This document shows positions 33,920 to 42,395 of a stretch of DNA of 64,000 bases, in pieces; the first letter of the stretch is position 1, and each line of letters opens with the position of its first letter. The stretch covers positions 13,078 to 77,077 of the forward strand of contig CAJUIT010000013.1 of assembly GCA_910586565.1 (NCBI GenBank). Direction: 5' to 3'. The notes beneath the pieces were generated by a model. The model worked only from the letters and a program-made list of their open reading frames with translations, did no database searches and was not told the origin of the DNA. Made by a program: the position numbers and the translations under genes. The DNA is from an uncultured Muribaculaceae bacterium. Lineage in GTDB: Bacteria > Bacteroidota > Bacteroidia > Bacteroidales > Muribaculaceae.

Positions 33920-35056
33920 ATGAATCTGCTACAATCATCGGTTACGGCTTCGGGCAACAACCCGCGCGGCTTGAAAAGTGTGCTCGTGGCGCGCTTTTCG
34001 GCGCTTGGCGATGTTGCGATGTCGGTGCCTGTGGTTTACAGCGCGTGCCGCTGCTATCCCGATGTGAAGTTCACGTTCATGACCCGCAAGTCGATGACCT
34101 CGATTTTCATAAATCCCCCCTCCAATCTTGAGGTGGTGGGGCTTGACCTCGACAAGGAATACCGTGGCATCGCGGGGCTGCACAAGCTCTACAAACGGCT
34201 CAGGGCCGACTATGCTTTCGATGCTGTGATTGATTTGCACGATGTGCTGCGCACGAAGGTGTTCCGCACGTTCTGCCGCATGGCGTCGGTGCCGGTGTCG
34301 GTGATAAACAAAGGGCGCAAGGGGAAGCGGGCTCTCACGCGTCGCTACAACAAGGTGTTGCTTCCGCTGATTTCAACGCGTGCGCGCTACCGCCAGGCTT
34401 TCCACCGCATCGGATTGCCTGTTGAGAGTTGCTTCGCGGGGCTGTTCGGCACAGGCAGGGGCGATGAAAAGGCGTTTGCCGTTATTTCACCGCCGAAAGC
34501 CGCAGGGGAGAGCTGGATTGGAATTGCGCCGTTTGCCAAGCATTCAGGCAAAATCTATCCTCCGGCGATGATGGAGCAGGTGATTGCGAAACTCTCGCGC
34601 CTCGAGGGGGTGAAGATTTTCCTTTTCGGAGGGGGAGCGGATGAAACGCCGGTGCTCGAAAGTTGGGCCGAGAGATTCCCCAACACGGTGTCGCTTGCCG
34701 GCAAGCGCTACGGCTTTCCTGTGGAGCTTTCGCTTGTGAGCTGGCTGGAAGTGATGGTGTCGATGGATTCGGCCAACATGCACCTGGCCTCGCTGGTGGG
34801 CACACCGGTGGTGAGTGTGTGGGGGGCTACACATCCCTACTGCGGTTTCAAGGGGTGGAGGCAGCGCGAGGAGGACACCGTGCAGCTGCCGATGACGTGC
34901 CGCCCATGCTCGGTGTTCGGCAACAAGCCCTGTTTCAGAGGCGACTATCATTGCCTGCGAGGCATCGCCCCTACGGTGATAATCGACCGCGTGATGAAGC
35001 ACCTCAACGTTTCAACAGCAGGTGAAAGTCCTGACTCAGGCACAGCTCAATCATGA
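33920..35056 (+). CDS. Family 9 glycosyltransferase (heptosyltransferase-like)
   Basis: This 378-residue cytoplasmic enzyme fits GT9, which adds heptose or related sugars to lipopolysaccharide core. The N-terminal VLVARFSALGDVAMSVPVV (residues 22-40) is the family's first-strand signature. IGIAPFAKHSGKIYPPAMM near 195-213 begins the nucleotide-sugar domain, and MDSANMHLASLVGTPVVSVWG near 277-297 is the C-terminal binding loop. Four cysteines near the C-terminus (TCRPCSVFGNKPC, then HC) are noteworthy and may form disulphides or bind metal. It is divergent from the DUF4254 gene. Confidence 0.88.
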   Translation: MNLLQSSVTASGNNPRGLKSVLVARFSALGDVAMSVPVVYSACRCYPDVKFTFMTRKSMTSIFINPPSNLEVVGLDLDKEYRGIAGLHKLYKRLRADYAFDAVIDLHDVLRTKVFRTFCRMASVPVSVINKGRKGKRALTRRYNKVLLPLISTRARYRQAFHRIGLPVESCFAGLFGTGRGDEKAFAVISPPKAAGESWIGIAPFAKHSGKIYPPAMMEQVIAKLSRLEGVKIFLFGGGADETPVLESWAERFPNTVSLAGKRYGFPVELSLVSWLEVMVSMDSANMHLASLVGTPVVSVWGATHPYCGFKGWRQREEDTVQLPMTCRPCSVFGNKPCFRGDYHCLRGIAPTVIIDRVMKHLNVSTAGESPDSGTAQS

Positions 35057-35169
35057 ATCTCCGTTCTGACGGGAACCGGTTTTCGCTCCGGCTGTTTTGC
35101 TGGCACAACTACGATAATCAATTCATAAAGATATAACACATAACAGCATAATCTACATAAGCTTACCTC

Positions 35170-36894
35170 ATGCAATTTGATTCCACCATATCGTGCCGCC
35201 GTGCATTTGTTGCAATTGCAGTGTCGGCAGTAACAGGCCTGATGGCTATGGCCGAGATTCCCACATCCTACTATCTTCCCGCGTCGGGAAAGAAGGAGGG
35301 GGAACTGAAAACCGCTCTTCACAAAATTATCTATAACCACACCGAGGTGTCGAGCTACAATGCGTTGCCCGACTATTTCCGTCGCACCGACGTTTACCCG
35401 GTGGGTAACGAGCGCTACGGGCAGTGGTGGGATATGTATGGCAACATCCCCCTGTATGTTCGCAACGGGTTCAGCGGTCTCAACCGCGAGCACTCTTTCC
35501 CGAAAAGCTGGTGGGGAGGGTCGACCGACACTCCGGCTTATGTCGACCTCAACCATCTCTACCCCTCGGAGGCGCAGGCCAACATGGCAAAAAGCAATTA
35601 TCCCCTCGGAGAAGTGCAGACGGCACTCTACGACAATGGTGTGACCACCGTAGGTTATCCCGTGGTGGGGCAGGGTGGTGGTGCTGCCCAGGTGTTTGAA
35701 CCTGCCGAGGAGTATAAAGGCGACTTTGCCCGCACTTATTTCTACATGGCCACCTGCTATCAGAACCTCACGTGGAAATACACCTACATGGTGAGCAACA
35801 ATCTCTATCCCACACTTAACGCCTCGGCTGTGAACCTGCTGCTTAAATGGCACCGCGAGGACCCTGTGAGCCAGAAAGAGCGCGACCGCAACGAACAGAT
35901 TTACCGCATCCAGGCCAACCGTAACCCGTTTATCGACTATCCCGAACTTGCCGAATATCTTTGGGGCAACCGCAAGGGGCAAATATGGTTTCAGGGGAGT
36001 TCGCAGATTCCCGAAGGCACTCCCGAACTGATTACCCCGGTGCAGGGGATGTCACTCGAATTCGGCGAGGTTGCCGTAGGCTCCACCGGCACGGCAAGCC
36101 TGTTCTTTAACGGCAACTATCTCACGGGCTCGTTGGAAGTGAGTATCTACAGCGGCGACGTTGACATGTTCAGCACTGATGCGTCGAAAATTTCGGCTTC
36201 GGTTGTGAACAGCGACAACGGCTATTGGCTTAGGGTGAACTACACCCCCACATCGGTGGGCGAGCACACTGCACGCCTGCTCGTTTCGGATGGCGGCCTC
36301 GCCGGCTCGCTCGGCATCGAGTTGCGCGGTCAGGCGCTCCCCGTGCCCGAGCTTCATGATTTCAAGGCACTCCCTGCCGGCAATGTCACCGAATCGTCCT
36401 ATCTTGCCAACTGGGAGGTGCCCGTCTACCGTAATGATGCTGGTGAAACGGTTGAGGATGTTGTCGACTACTATGTGGTGACACGCACCGTTTATCGTGC
36501 AGGAGAGGCCGGTCAGGCCGAGGACCTCGAGGCTGAGACAAACGAGCTGCAGATTGACGATTGCGAACCCGGCAGCCGCGAAAGCTACAATGTGCGCTCC
36601 TGCCGCCTCGGGTTCTACTCAGCGCGCTCCAATGAAGTGTATGTCGACCTCTCCACAGGCGGCATTGCCGATGTGACTGTCGACAATCCCCTCGGCTGGG
36701 CATATATCGATGGTGGCGTGCGCCTGGTGTGCACCACACCTCACACCGGAGTGCGCGTCTACGACGCCGCAGGGCGCTTGATTCGCCTGATTCCGCAGGT
36801 GAGCGACAATGCCGAGATTCTGCTCACCCCCGGTGCCTACATCATCACAACCGACCAGCAGCGCTCACCCCTGAGAGTGCTCGTGCGCCAGTAA
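35170..36894 (+). CDS. Exported endonuclease I-family nuclease
   Basis: This 574-residue protein begins with a signal peptide (residues 1-28). The Endonuclease_1 domain follows to about 265, with GLNREHSFPKSWWGG near 100-114 carrying the catalytic histidine and a nearby LNHLYPSEAQANMAKSN that matches the metal-binding helix. An Ig-like/choice-of-anchor region spans about 285-405, then a fibronectin-like part. The last ~70 residues (VRVYDAAGRLIRLIPQ, LTPGAYIITT) look like a type IX sorting domain. It is probably secreted to degrade nucleic acid for nutrients. Confidence 0.87.
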   Translation: MQFDSTISCRRAFVAIAVSAVTGLMAMAEIPTSYYLPASGKKEGELKTALHKIIYNHTEVSSYNALPDYFRRTDVYPVGNERYGQWWDMYGNIPLYVRNGFSGLNREHSFPKSWWGGSTDTPAYVDLNHLYPSEAQANMAKSNYPLGEVQTALYDNGVTTVGYPVVGQGGGAAQVFEPAEEYKGDFARTYFYMATCYQNLTWKYTYMVSNNLYPTLNASAVNLLLKWHREDPVSQKERDRNEQIYRIQANRNPFIDYPELAEYLWGNRKGQIWFQGSSQIPEGTPELITPVQGMSLEFGEVAVGSTGTASLFFNGNYLTGSLEVSIYSGDVDMFSTDASKISASVVNSDNGYWLRVNYTPTSVGEHTARLLVSDGGLAGSLGIELRGQALPVPELHDFKALPAGNVTESSYLANWEVPVYRNDAGETVEDVVDYYVVTRTVYRAGEAGQAEDLEAETNELQIDDCEPGSRESYNVRSCRLGFYSARSNEVYVDLSTGGIADVTVDNPLGWAYIDGGVRLVCTTPHTGVRVYDAAGRLIRLIPQVSDNAEILLTPGAYIITTDQQRSPLRVLVRQ

Positions 36895-36951
36895 ATGGGC
36901 ACTGCCCTCCCAACGTTTCACACCAATAAACCGCCAATCAGCCAATCAGCC

Positions 36952-37956
36952 ATGTCAGCCGCAGAAACACAACGCAACCACATAGAGATGCCCGACCAAC
37001 GGGTGATGCTAATTATCAACCCCATCTCAGGCACCGGAAGCAAGGATGGCGTGGCTGCCACGGTTGAGAAGCGCATGGTCCGCATGGGGCTGCACCTCGA
37101 TGTGCGCGAAACCGGTGGCCGCGGCGATGCCACCCGCTTGGCTGCCGAGGCCTCGCGCAGCGGCTATGGCGCCGTGCTGGCCTGTGGCGGCGACGGCACC
37201 GTCAACGAAACGGCACGCGCCCTCTGCGGGTCGGCAACCGCGATGGGGATTCTCCCCGCAGGGTCGGGCAACGGCCTGGCGCGCCACCTCGGAGTGCCTA
37301 TGGATATTGAACTCGCCCTCGACGTGGTGGAGCAGGGCAACATCGTGGCCTCCGACTACGGCACCGTCAACGACATCCCCTTTTTCTGCACCTTCGGCAT
37401 GGGATTCGATGCCGCGGTGAGCCATCGCTTCGCCCGCATGCACCGCCGCGGACTCATGAGCTACATAAAAAGTGCCATAACCGAATATGTGCAGTTTCGC
37501 CCGCAAACCTACACCCTCAGCGCCAACGGCAAACTGCTCACCGAAAAAGCATTCCTCGTGGCTGTGTGCAATGCCTCGCAGTGGGGCAACAACGCCTACA
37601 TCGCCCCTCAGGCAAGCATAACCGACGGCCTTCTCGACATCACCATCGTTCACTCAGGCTCCCCCATCGACGCCGCAGTGATGGGGATGGATATTTTCAC
37701 CGGCTTCATCAACAAAAACACAATGGTTCACTGCTTCCGCGCCCCCGCCGCAGTGATTTACCGTTCGGGCGCGGGGGAAGCCCATGTCGACGGCGAGCCC
37801 ATGATGCTCGACGACATCCTCGACATCCGTTGCCACCGCAGCGCCCTCCGCCTCTTCACCCCCGGCACCCACTCCAGCTTCCGCCCCATCGTCACCCCCA
37901 TCAAAGACATGCTCCGCGACGCCCGCCTCTCCCTCAACCACCTCTTCCGCCCCTAA
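36952..37956 (+). CDS. Diacylglycerol/sphingosine kinase-like lipid kinase
   Basis: This encodes 334 residues from the ATG at 36952; starts at 36895 or 36988 also fit. The DAGK catalytic domain starts with RVMLIINPISGTGSKD and carries GGDGTVNETA near 81-90 and LPAGSGNGLARHLG near 106-119, both diagnostic of the YegS/DgkB group. It phosphorylates a lipid hydroxyl with ATP; in Bacteroidales the substrate may be diacylglycerol or a sphingoid base. It is the last core gene before the accessory island. The final 40 bases are very C-rich. Confidence 0.9.
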   Translation: MSAAETQRNHIEMPDQRVMLIINPISGTGSKDGVAATVEKRMVRMGLHLDVRETGGRGDATRLAAEASRSGYGAVLACGGDGTVNETARALCGSATAMGILPAGSGNGLARHLGVPMDIELALDVVEQGNIVASDYGTVNDIPFFCTFGMGFDAAVSHRFARMHRRGLMSYIKSAITEYVQFRPQTYTLSANGKLLTEKAFLVAVCNASQWGNNAYIAPQASITDGLLDITIVHSGSPIDAAVMGMDIFTGFINKNTMVHCFRAPAAVIYRSGAGEAHVDGEPMMLDDILDIRCHRSALRLFTPGTHSSFRPIVTPIKDMLRDARLSLNHLFRP

Positions 37957-38072
37957 CCCCATCCCCAACTACTGCTCCCCCATCCCCCCTGGTGAGTTCA
38001 GTCAACGAGGGTAATCGTCTGGTATTTCAGAGCTATAATTCATTCTAAATTCTCTCCGTTTTAACCCCATTT

Positions 38073-38106
38073 ACAATCGGTTGTGTTTTACTGCACAACC
38101 GATTGT
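38073..38106. promoter_or_regulatory. Dyad overlapping the -33 element (candidate operator)
   Basis: ACAATCGGTTGTG (38073-38085) and CACAACCGATTGT (38094-38106) form a perfect 13-bp inverted repeat with an 8-base spacer. The right arm overlaps the TTG of the promoter. There is no T-run on either side, so an operator is more likely than a terminator. Confidence 0.5.
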
Positions 38107-38132
38107 CGCTTCAAAAAAACTTCCTATCTTTG
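38103..38132 (+). promoter_or_regulatory. Promoter of the defence operon
   Basis: TTG (38103-38105), exactly 19 bases, TATCTTTG (38125-38132). RNA would start near 38139, leaving a leader of about 148 bases. The leader has a CGGC-GTGA-GCCG hairpin (38188-38199) and an AGCAT-TCAG-ATGCT hairpin (38244-38257). Confidence 0.65.
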
Positions 38133-38286
38133 TAAATAGGAATAGTAACGTCTATCTGTAAATGACCAACTGATAACAAAAGACCAACGGCGTGAGCCGA
38201 AAAACCTTTGAAAACTCCTGAGTAGTCGTTACAGGCTTTGGTCAGCATTCAGATGCTACACGGGTGTTTTCGTTGATGCACGTCGT

Positions 38287-38715
38287 ATGTTCAAATTTGA
38301 AATAAAAGACATTGTGAAGTTTATGGACGAAACGAAGGTTCGCCCCGACTATCTTCATAATGTTGTAAACATATATCAAATCCATCGTATTGATGGTGAG
38401 AGAATAACACTTCAACGAGACTACGCTGAAGATATAATTGTCAATAGATGTGATATTACAGGTGTATCCATGGATGGGAAAGAGGATAGATTTATATATT
38501 TTGACCCTATAATCATGGCCTCTTTTGTGATGCCCGGCGATCCTGTTCCTGTGTATCATCGTGATTATACGTATTACCTTGATTCCAATGTTACATTTCC
38601 TCACAATAGAACGATGCGGGATTTCATTGAAGAAAACGGTTTCAAATACGTCCACGAGCTTCAGCATTATCTACGGGAACATTATCAAACAGACGATTTA
38701 AAAATTAACATATAA
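38287..38715 (+). CDS. Hypothetical protein, first gene of defence operon
   Basis: This 142-residue soluble, acidic protein has no membrane segment or signal peptide. The N-terminal two thirds look beta-rich (NIYQIHRIDGERITLQRDY, DRFIYFDPIIM) and the C-terminus helical (FIEENGFKYVHELQHYLREHY). I do not recognise the family. It has its own promoter and leader, and the methyltransferase gene starts 6 bases after its stop, so it belongs to the same operon. It could be a regulator or small accessory subunit, but no DNA-binding motif is clear. Confidence 0.6.
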   Translation: MFKFEIKDIVKFMDETKVRPDYLHNVVNIYQIHRIDGERITLQRDYAEDIIVNRCDITGVSMDGKEDRFIYFDPIIMASFVMPGDPVPVYHRDYTYYLDSNVTFPHNRTMRDFIEENGFKYVHELQHYLREHYQTDDLKINI

Positions 38716-38721
38716 TTTGCT

Positions 38722-41475
38722 ATGGCAAAGAAGACAAAATCATATTCTCAAGTAACGGCAACTGATGATTTGGAGAGGTTAGGACAGAGGGGCACCTCTG
38801 CCTCTGACTTCGTTTTCGAGCTGTTGCGCATCTTTGCTGGATATGGCGATGGGCAGATTCGACGTACCAAAGAAGGACCCGGCAACCTTGCCAATGATGG
38901 GCAGACAACTCTCATTAAGAATCTTATCGCTTATCGCCCTGCTACGGTCAATTCCATTACGTGCGATTGCTCAGGAATATATGATGTTGTCAACTCCATG
39001 CGCAATGAGTCAAAGATTACCAAAGCTAATCCTCGACTCTACGTAGCGAGCAACGGAGTGTATGTCGTGGCATACGATCCGAAAGAGAACGATTGGTACG
39101 AAAACCGTATTGAGCTGCTGTGGAAAGACTTCGAGTTTTTCACGCCATTGGCCGGTATTGAAAAAATTCAATACACCCAGGATGCCGAAGCGGATGTGAA
39201 GGCTGCTGATAAAATGGCTAAACTTTTTGACAAGATTAGAAGAGACAACGATATTCGCCACCCGGAGACAATTCATGCATTGAATATCTTTATGTCGCGG
39301 TTGCTGTTCTGCTTTTTTGCCGAGGATACCGACTTATTTCCGGGTGAGAATCTCTTTACGAACACCCTCAAGACTCACACCAAAGAAGACGGTTCAGACC
39401 TTGCAGAATTTATTGACCGAGCATTTCTTGCAATGTCAACCAATGACTCAGCGGTGCTTGATACTCTGCCCCAACTCTACAAAGTGTTCCCATTCGTTAA
39501 TGGCGGACTGTTCAAAGACCGTTATCCCATTCCCGTGCTGTCGCGCCTTGCACGCACGTTGATTATCAACTGCGGTGAGTACAACTGGCGCGAAATCAAT
39601 CCCGATATTTTCGGTTCGATGATTCAGGCTGTCGTCACACCTGAACAGCGAGCCGGACTCGGTATGCACTATACCTCTGTGCCTAATATTGAGAAAGTAA
39701 TCCGTCCTCTTTTCCTTGACTCGCTTGAAGAAGAATTTGAAGCAGCCTGTGCTGAGGCTCGCGAGAAGATAGCCAAGCGCGTTCACCCGGACCGTGCAAC
39801 AGCGCGTTTGCGCGGTCTTCTCACTCGCCTATCCAATATCAAATTCTTTGACCCCGCTTGCGGTAGCGGCAATTTTCTTATTATCTCGTATAAACGACTG
39901 CGCGAACTCGAAATCCGCATTTGGAAAGCAATGAGGGATATTGCCAATATTGCTATACTGCCGTTCCCTAATATTACGCTTACTCAGTTTTATGGCATAG
40001 AACTTGACGACTACGCTTGCGATACCGCAACGCTTTCGTTGTGGCTCGCCGAGCATCAAATGAACGTAAAGTTTCAACAAGAACTCTATGTGCTACCCGA
40101 AACTCTACCACTGAAGCCATCCGGCCATATCGTTTGCGGGAATGCCTGTCGCCTTGACTGGGATGCCGTCTGCCCTCACACCTCCGACGATGAAGTCTAC
40201 ATCATGGGCAACCCTCCATATCTCGGAAGCAAATTGCAGGACGATGCGCAGAAAGATGACATGCAAATTGCAATGCAGGGTACAGATTCGGCTAAAACAG
40301 TTGATTACATAGCTGCGTGGTTTTGGAAAGGCGCTCAGTATATTCAGGGAACAAAAGCAAAGTATGCCTTTGTAACCACTAATTCAATAAGTCAAGGCGA
40401 GCAGGTCGCAATGTTATGGAAGCCAATCTTTGACCTTGGACTCGAAATATTCTTTGCACGCACTTCTTTCAAGTGGAGTAATAATGCGAAATACAATGCT
40501 GCCGTGACAGTTGCAATAATTGGGGTGCAAAACAAAGATAAAACCCGCAAACTTTTATTCCGTGAACGAGAAAATATTGCGATACAAGTTGATAATATCA
40601 ATCCTTATTTATCGGCTTCAGATAATGTAATTGTTACAAAAACTTACTCCATTCCAAAAGGTTTACCCAAGGCTGAGTTTGGGTGTATGCCGTATGATAA
40701 AGGTAATCTCTTACTGAACGAAACTGAGAAGGACGAGATAATAGAATCCCACCATGAAGCTATTAGCATCATTAAGCGCATCATAGGTTCGCAGGAGTTT
40801 ATCAACGACATTAAACGTTATTGCCTGTGGATAGACGATGACCAAAGAGCGCTTGCTGAATCTATCCCACAAATCAACACGCGGATATTAGCAACTGCAA
40901 ATTTTAGACTCCATGAAAGTAAAGATGGAGCCTCTTTGGCTGACCGCCCTCATCAGTTTAGAGAACATTACGTTATCACAGAAGATAGCAAGGGGAAAGT
41001 AATTATACCCCGTGTTTCATCGGAGCGCCGAGAATATATTCCAATCGGATATGTCGACAAGGACACTATTATCTCAGATTCTGCGTTTGCAGTTTATGAT
41101 GCAGAGCTGTGGCTGTTTGCGTTGCTGACATCAAAAATGCATAATCTTTGGGTAAGAGCTGTTGGTGGATCTCTTGAGACTCGTATCCGTTATTCAGCAA
41201 CGTTATGCTACAACACCTTCCCTTTCCCAAAATTAACACCGGTACAGAAGGAGGAATTGGAGGAGTTAGCGCAGGAAATTCTCAATTTACGCGACGAAAA
41301 CTTCGATATGACACTCGGTGAAATGTATAATCCTGAATCGATGCCCGAAGAGCTACGCGAGGCGCACCATCGCCTTGACCTCGCAGTGGAGCGCATCTAC
41401 CGCCAAGAACCATTCACTTCCGACGAAGAACGCCTCGAACACCTTTTCAAACTCTACGCAAAAATAACAAGATAA
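38722..41475 (+). CDS. MmeI-like adenine-specific DNA methyltransferase
   Basis: This 917-residue protein matches the MmeI-type class I SAM-dependent methyltransferases in length and order. A helical region fills about 160-335 and includes GMHYTSVPNIEKVIRPL. The SAM-binding motif I FFDPACGSGNFL is near 375-386 and the catalytic motif IV NPPY at 497-500, indicating N6-adenine methylation. A target-recognition region covers about 620-790, and the C-terminus contains RRSATLCYNTFPFP-like conserved sequence. I see no clear PD-(D/E)XK nuclease motif in the N-terminus, unlike full MmeI, so cleavage probably depends on the nearby helicase and GIY-YIG protein. Confidence 0.85.
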   Translation: MAKKTKSYSQVTATDDLERLGQRGTSASDFVFELLRIFAGYGDGQIRRTKEGPGNLANDGQTTLIKNLIAYRPATVNSITCDCSGIYDVVNSMRNESKITKANPRLYVASNGVYVVAYDPKENDWYENRIELLWKDFEFFTPLAGIEKIQYTQDAEADVKAADKMAKLFDKIRRDNDIRHPETIHALNIFMSRLLFCFFAEDTDLFPGENLFTNTLKTHTKEDGSDLAEFIDRAFLAMSTNDSAVLDTLPQLYKVFPFVNGGLFKDRYPIPVLSRLARTLIINCGEYNWREINPDIFGSMIQAVVTPEQRAGLGMHYTSVPNIEKVIRPLFLDSLEEEFEAACAEAREKIAKRVHPDRATARLRGLLTRLSNIKFFDPACGSGNFLIISYKRLRELEIRIWKAMRDIANIAILPFPNITLTQFYGIELDDYACDTATLSLWLAEHQMNVKFQQELYVLPETLPLKPSGHIVCGNACRLDWDAVCPHTSDDEVYIMGNPPYLGSKLQDDAQKDDMQIAMQGTDSAKTVDYIAAWFWKGAQYIQGTKAKYAFVTTNSISQGEQVAMLWKPIFDLGLEIFFARTSFKWSNNAKYNAAVTVAIIGVQNKDKTRKLLFRERENIAIQVDNINPYLSASDNVIVTKTYSIPKGLPKAEFGCMPYDKGNLLLNETEKDEIIESHHEAISIIKRIIGSQEFINDIKRYCLWIDDDQRALAESIPQINTRILATANFRLHESKDGASLADRPHQFREHYVITEDSKGKVIIPRVSSERREYIPIGYVDKDTIISDSAFAVYDAELWLFALLTSKMHNLWVRAVGGSLETRIRYSATLCYNTFPFPKLTPVQKEELEELAQEILNLRDENFDMTLGEMYNPESMPEELREAHHRLDLAVERIYRQEPFTSDEERLEHLFKLYAKITR

Positions 41476-41476
41476 A

Positions 41477-42289
41477 ATGGGATATAAGCCTTTTTCAAAT
41501 CGTAATAGATATGTGTCAAGTGATGACTGCCTTATTACGGAGTCACTACCTAGCCACATTATGAATTCAATCCATAATTGTTTCACTGATTTATTTGTAA
41601 AATATAATATTTGGCCGTCATACTATCCGAATATAGAAAAGGATTTTGCACGATATTATTTAAATCTCAGAATTGGTAACGACATAAATCCGTTGCAATA
41701 TGTAGATATAGATGGACTAGAGTGGTATGAGCGAATTGACATATTCGAATGGACATTTATTTATCTGTACGATAATCTAGGAGCTGAATATATTGAATCC
41801 CTTAACCAATGTATTATGAACCTCAATAAGGAATTCGAGCGACTTCATTACGCATATAGAGTAATTGCCGGACTTTTTATAGAAGTTATTTCCACTTCTG
41901 AACTATTAGCTATTGATGACGCTCTTTCTGTTCCTGATGCTAATGTAAAAACGCACCTACAGCAAGCAATTCGCCTTATTTCTCCATCGCAAATAACTCC
42001 AGATTATAGAAATTCAATAAAGGAATCCATTTCAGCTGTTGAGGCTTATTGTAGAGATTTAACTCATGAATCAACTTTAGATAGAGCAATTCCAAAATTA
42101 TCGTTACATCCTCAAATTAGGCAATCTATATTCGATTTATATTGCTACACTAATGATAAGAAGAGTGGGGCTAGACATGCTTGGATGGATCAAACGAATC
42201 CGCCAACGCATGATGAGGCAATATTTATACTGGTCTCGGCAAGTAATTTTGTTAATTATTTAACAAAATTACATAGCAAATCTGTCTAA
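41477..42289 (+). CDS. AbiJ-NTD4/HEPN-like protein
   Basis: This 270-residue protein opens with KPFSNRNRYVSSDDCLITES, similar to the start of AbiJ N-terminal domain 4 proteins. It ends in a helical HEPN-like domain: YRNSIKESISAVEAYCRDLT near 189-208 and KKSGARHAWMD near 231-241, the position where HEPN proteins carry the catalytic or tRNA-binding RH. Such proteins are linked to abortive infection by RNA cleavage. It begins one base after the methyltransferase stop, so it is co-translated within the defence operon. Domain identity is by pattern and moderately certain. Confidence 0.6.
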   Translation: MGYKPFSNRNRYVSSDDCLITESLPSHIMNSIHNCFTDLFVKYNIWPSYYPNIEKDFARYYLNLRIGNDINPLQYVDIDGLEWYERIDIFEWTFIYLYDNLGAEYIESLNQCIMNLNKEFERLHYAYRVIAGLFIEVISTSELLAIDDALSVPDANVKTHLQQAIRLISPSQITPDYRNSIKESISAVEAYCRDLTHESTLDRAIPKLSLHPQIRQSIFDLYCYTNDKKSGARHAWMDQTNPPTHDEAIFILVSASNFVNYLTKLHSKSV

Positions 42290-42304
42290 GTGAATAATTA
42301 CTAC

Positions 42305-42352
42305 ATGATAACTAACTTCGTTGAAGTGCGATTATGTTCAAACGGGCAAATC
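42305..42352 (+). pseudogene. Remnant copy of the helicase gene 5' end
   Basis: The bases from ATG 42305 onward encode MITNFVEVR, close to MTNLVEVQ at the start of the helicase gene at 43840. After a one-base shift the DNA match continues (TATGTTCAAACGGGCAA against TATGCCCAAACAGGCAA). About 45 bases align at roughly three quarters identity before similarity ends. The frame then runs only to TGA 42431. This appears to be a leftover of the helicase start separated from the gene by the AlbA_2 insertion. Confidence 0.6.
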
Positions 42353-42395
42353 AAAAAATTAATATCTCCTATTACACACATAAGATGCATCAAAT

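Larger units (their letters stand above)
37957..38286. other. 330-bp junction and control region of the accessory island
   Basis: Base composition shifts here from GC-rich core to AT-rich island. No gene is seen. It contains a 13-bp dyad (38073-38106), a promoter (38103-38132) and a 150-base leader with small hairpins before the first island gene. No att-like direct repeat or integrase was recognised. Confidence 0.6.

Noticed and set aside
38722..41475. Complete MmeI-type restriction-modification fusion enzyme
   Set aside because: No PD-(D/E)XK pattern is visible in the N-terminal part, so only the methyltransferase activity is called.
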